A DNA stretch of 7,311 bases from Actinomycetes bacterium (GTDB lineage: Bacteria; Actinomycetota; Actinomycetes; Actinomycetales; Cellulomonadaceae): assembly GCA_023428465.1 (NCBI GenBank), contig JAEYXM010000189.1, positions 1-7,311 of the forward strand, written 5' to 3'. Both the position numbers and the translations under genes were made by a program. The notes under the pieces were generated by a model. That model saw only the letters and a list, made by a program, of their open reading frames with translations. It ran no database searches and had not been told where the DNA came from. Positions within the stretch are counted from its first letter, which is position 1, and each line of letters opens with the position of its first letter. Below are positions 5,421-7,311 of the stretch, in pieces.

Positions 5421-6566
5421 ATGCAGTTCGGGATCTTCACGGTCAGCGACATCACGCGCGACCCCACCACGGGCCGCATCCCGACCGAGCACGAGCGCAT
5501 CCGCGCCGTCGTCGAGATCGCGAAGAAGGCCGAGGAGGTCGGGCTCGACGTCTTCGCGCTCGGCGAGCACCACAACCCGCCGTTCTTCTCCTCCTCGCCG
5601 ACGACGACGCTCGCCTACATCGCCGCGCAGACCGAGCGGATCATCCTGTCGACCGCGACGACGCTCATCACCACGAACGACCCGGTGAAGATCGCCGAGG
5701 ACTACGCGATGCTCCAGCACCTCTCGGGCGGGCGGAACGACCTCATGATGGGCCGCGGCAACACCGGCCCGGTCTACCCGTGGTTCGGCCAGGACATCCG
5801 CAACGGCATCGGGCTGGCGATCGAGAACTACGCCCTCCTGCACCGGCTCTGGCGCGAGGACGTCGTCGACTGGGAGGGCAAGTTCCGCACGCCGCTCCAG
5901 TCGTTCACGTCGACGCCGCGCCCGCTCGACGGCGTCCCGCCCTTCGTGTGGCACGGCTCGATCCGCTCACCGCAGATCGCCGAGCAGGCCGCGTACTACG
6001 GTGACGGCTTCTTCCACAACAACATCTTCTGGAACATCGAGCACACCGAGGCGATGGTCCGGCTGTACCGCGAGCGGTTCGAGCACTACGGGCACGGCTC
6101 GGCGGACCAGGCGATCGTCGGCCTCGGTGGCCAGGTGTTCATGCGGCCGAACAGCCAGGACGCCGTGCGCGAGTTCCGGCCGTACTTCGACGTCGCGCCC
6201 GTCTATGGGCACGGCCCGTCGCTCGAGGAGTTCACCGAGCTCACGCCGCTGACGGTCGGTAGCCCGCAGCAGGTCATCGACCGGTACGCGGGCATGCGCG
6301 ACCACGTGGGGGACTACCAGCGCCAGCTGTTCCTCATGGACCACGCCGGTCTGCCCCTCGAGACGGTCCTGGAGCAGCTCGAGATCCTCGGCACGGAGGT
6401 CGTCCCGGTGCTGCGCCGCGAACTCGCCGCCGGCCGCCCCGCGCACGTCCCGGACGCCCCCACGCACGCCTCCCTCGTCGAGGCCGCGGGCGGCCCCCGG
6501 GACGTCACGGTCTACGCCGACGCCGACGGCGTCACCGGCCGCTCGCCGCAGGAGCAGCCGGCATGA
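5421..6566 (+). CDS. FMN-dependent luciferase-like monooxygenase, CE1758 type
   Basis: A complete 381-residue enzyme of the bacterial luciferase-like (LLM) TIM-barrel superfamily, most like the CE1758 group that is paired with a CE1759-type FMN reductase. These enzymes use reduced FMN and O2 to oxygenate an organic substrate; the substrate of this group is unknown. Visible signs are MQFGIFTVSDI at the first barrel strand, ALGEHHNPPF (46-55) with the EHH motif, LSTATTLITTNDPVKIAEDYAMLQHLSGGR (76-105, abridged) leading into GRND (104-107) and GRGN (111-114), WHGSIRSP (177-184), AYYGDGFFHNNIFW (191-204) and VGSPQQVIDRY (279-289), the usual C-terminal LLM helix. Residues after about 336 form a Pro/Ala/Gly-rich tail that is probably disordered. 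The stop overlaps the reductase start as ATGA, implying coupled translation in one operon. A GTG one codon upstream is an alternative start. Confidence 0.93.
   Translation: MQFGIFTVSDITRDPTTGRIPTEHERIRAVVEIAKKAEEVGLDVFALGEHHNPPFFSSSPTTTLAYIAAQTERIILSTATTLITTNDPVKIAEDYAMLQHLSGGRNDLMMGRGNTGPVYPWFGQDIRNGIGLAIENYALLHRLWREDVVDWEGKFRTPLQSFTSTPRPLDGVPPFVWHGSIRSPQIAEQAAYYGDGFFHNNIFWNIEHTEAMVRLYRERFEHYGHGSADQAIVGLGGQVFMRPNSQDAVREFRPYFDVAPVYGHGPSLEEFTELTPLTVGSPQQVIDRYAGMRDHVGDYQRQLFLMDHAGLPLETVLEQLEILGTEVVPVLRRELAAGRPAHVPDAPTHASLVEAAGGPRDVTVYADADGVTGRSPQEQPA
6550..6554 (+). promoter_or_regulatory. Ribosome binding site of the FMN reductase gene
   Basis: AGGAG inside the last codons of the monooxygenase gene, eight bases before the ATG at 6563. 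With the ATGA stop/start overlap it supports both fresh loading and coupled re-initiation. Confidence 0.75.
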
Positions 6567-7258
6567 GCGCGCCGGGGGTCGGCGCGGGAAGCGCCGCCGG
6601 CGCGGGCTCGGCTGCCGACGGGCGGAACGCGGAGCGCACGATCGCCGTCGTGAGCGCAGGCCTGCGTGAGCCGTCCTCCACGCGCCTGCTCGCGGACCGC
6701 CTGGGCGAGGCGACCGTGCGCGCGCTGGCCGACCTCGCCGTCCCCGCGCGCGCCGTCACCATCGATCTGCGCCCCGTCGCCGCCGACCTGACCACGATGC
6801 TGCTCACCGGCGTCGGCTCCGCGCCGCTGCGCGTCGCGCTCGACGCGGTCACCCGGGCCGACGGCGTCGTCGCGGTCTCCCCGATCTTCTCCGGCTCGTA
6901 CAGCGGCCTGTTCAAGACGTTCTTCGACCTCGTCGACGACGGCGCGCTCGCCGGCGTGCCTGTGCTCCTCGGCGCGACGGCGGGCACCGCGCGGCACTCG
7001 CTCGCGATCGAGCACGCGCTGCGCCCGCTGTTCGCGTACCTGGGCGCATTGACCGTCCCGACGGGCGTGTTCGCGGCCACGGACGACTTCGGTCACTCCA
7101 CGGGGGTGCGCGCCGACGACGACGTCGCCCCTCTCGCCGACCGGGTGGCCCGCGGCGCCGCGGAGCTCGCGGCGCAGGTCGCGGCGCGCGAGCGTCCGGC
7201 GCCCGTCGACCCCTTCGCCCTCACCGAGAGCTTCGAGGACCTGCTGCGCGGGAGCTGA
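6563..7258 (+). CDS. LLM-partnered FMN reductase, CE1759 type
   Basis: A complete 231-residue NAD(P)H-dependent FMN reductase of the flavodoxin-like NADPH-dependent reductase fold. It is expected to reduce free FMN for the monooxygenase encoded just upstream. Landmarks are the first strand and phosphate loop IAVVSAGLREPSSTRLLADRL (27-47, with the SST turn at 38-40), the DGVVAVSPIFSGSYSGLFKTFFD core (100-122, with SPIFSGSYSG for the flavin ring region) and GVPVLLGATAGTARHSL (131-147). The first ~24 residues are a Gly/Ala/Ser-rich extension ahead of the fold, so a later start cannot be excluded, but the ATG has an AGGAG site and overlaps the upstream stop. The pairing, order and overlap match the LLM/reductase duo known from corynebacteria and relatives. 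It is cytosolic, with no membrane segment. Confidence 0.92.
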   Translation: MSAPGVGAGSAAGAGSAADGRNAERTIAVVSAGLREPSSTRLLADRLGEATVRALADLAVPARAVTIDLRPVAADLTTMLLTGVGSAPLRVALDAVTRADGVVAVSPIFSGSYSGLFKTFFDLVDDGALAGVPVLLGATAGTARHSLAIEHALRPLFAYLGALTVPTGVFAATDDFGHSTGVRADDDVAPLADRVARGAAELAAQVAARERPAPVDPFALTESFEDLLRGS

Positions 7259-7265
7259 CGGGCCG

Positions 7266-7285
7266 GTGGCCGACGGCGTCGCCAC
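7266..7285 (+). terminator. Weak hairpin after the reductase gene
   Basis: GTGGC(c)GAC pairs with GTCGCCAC across a 3-nt GGC loop: eight pairs with one bulged C, starting seven bases after the reductase stop. There is no T-run, so it would have to act as a U-less terminator; at this GC content a chance hairpin is quite possible. Confidence 0.3.
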
Positions 7286-7311
7286 ACAGGTGATCACGGG
7301 TGTCGGAACCG

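Noticed and set aside
5154..5954. Upstream extension of the DUF885 frame into the monooxygenase gene
   Set aside because: It is antisense to a well-supported gene and lacks family similarity; GTG 5153 has its own -10 box.
7290..7311. GTG at 7290 as the start of a further gene, and the GTGATCAC palindrome there
   Set aside because: Only seven codons are visible, with no proper ribosome binding site; an 8-bp palindrome alone is not evidence of an operator.
1..7311. tRNA, rRNA, CRISPR array, insertion sequence or riboswitch
   Set aside because: I looked on both strands and saw no tRNA-like cloverleaf, no regularly spaced direct repeats, no transposase and no T-box or other leader structure.

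Overview
The window is very GC-rich (G/C-biased third codon positions, GTG starts, long spurious open frames on antisense strands) and reads as chromosomal DNA of a high-GC actinobacterium. The gene set (an isolated TrpB2, a DUF885 peptidase-like protein, and a CE1758/CE1759-type luciferase-like monooxygenase plus FMN reductase pair) would fit a Cellulomonas-like member of the Micrococcales, but the genus is a guess. No RNA gene, insertion sequence, phage gene or CRISPR array is visible.

Layout, left to right. (1) 1-581, minus strand: 5' part of a small membrane protein with a QPGQY-repeat N-terminus; its C-terminus lies outside the window. (2) 582-872: divergent intergenic region with an 8-bp inverted repeat and a possible -10 box. 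(3) 873-2192, plus: TrpB2-type tryptophan synthase beta subunit, complete and with no trpA beside it. (4) 2193-2384: a compact intergenic region holding a 73-nt near-perfect palindrome, an uninterrupted-looking G-quadruplex motif and a promoter placed so close to the next ATG that the mRNA is probably leaderless. (5) 2385-3377, plus: NAD(P)-dependent epimerase/dehydratase-like atypical SDR. (6) 3396-5153, minus, converging tail-to-tail on the SDR with an 18-nt gap: DUF885 protein with an HExxPGHH putative zinc site, also probably leaderless. (7) 5154-5420: divergent control region with a C-run array (G-quadruplex on the minus strand), an exact sigma-R/SigH-like promoter match (GGGAAT-N18-GTT), and an A/T-rich imperfect palindrome. 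(8) 5421-6566 and 6563-7258, plus: a two-gene operon, joined by an ATGA overlap, of an FMN-dependent luciferase-like monooxygenase and its flavin reductase. (9) 7259-7311: non-coding tail with a weak hairpin.

The clearest functional unit is the monooxygenase/reductase pair: the reductase would supply reduced FMN and the monooxygenase would use it with O2 on an unknown substrate; the upstream sigma-R-like promoter suggests control by thiol-oxidative stress. The other genes look like independent units. The best candidates for something undescribed are non-coding: the 73-nt palindrome with adjacent G-quadruplex motif between trpB2 and the SDR gene, and the promoter region of the monooxygenase operon.
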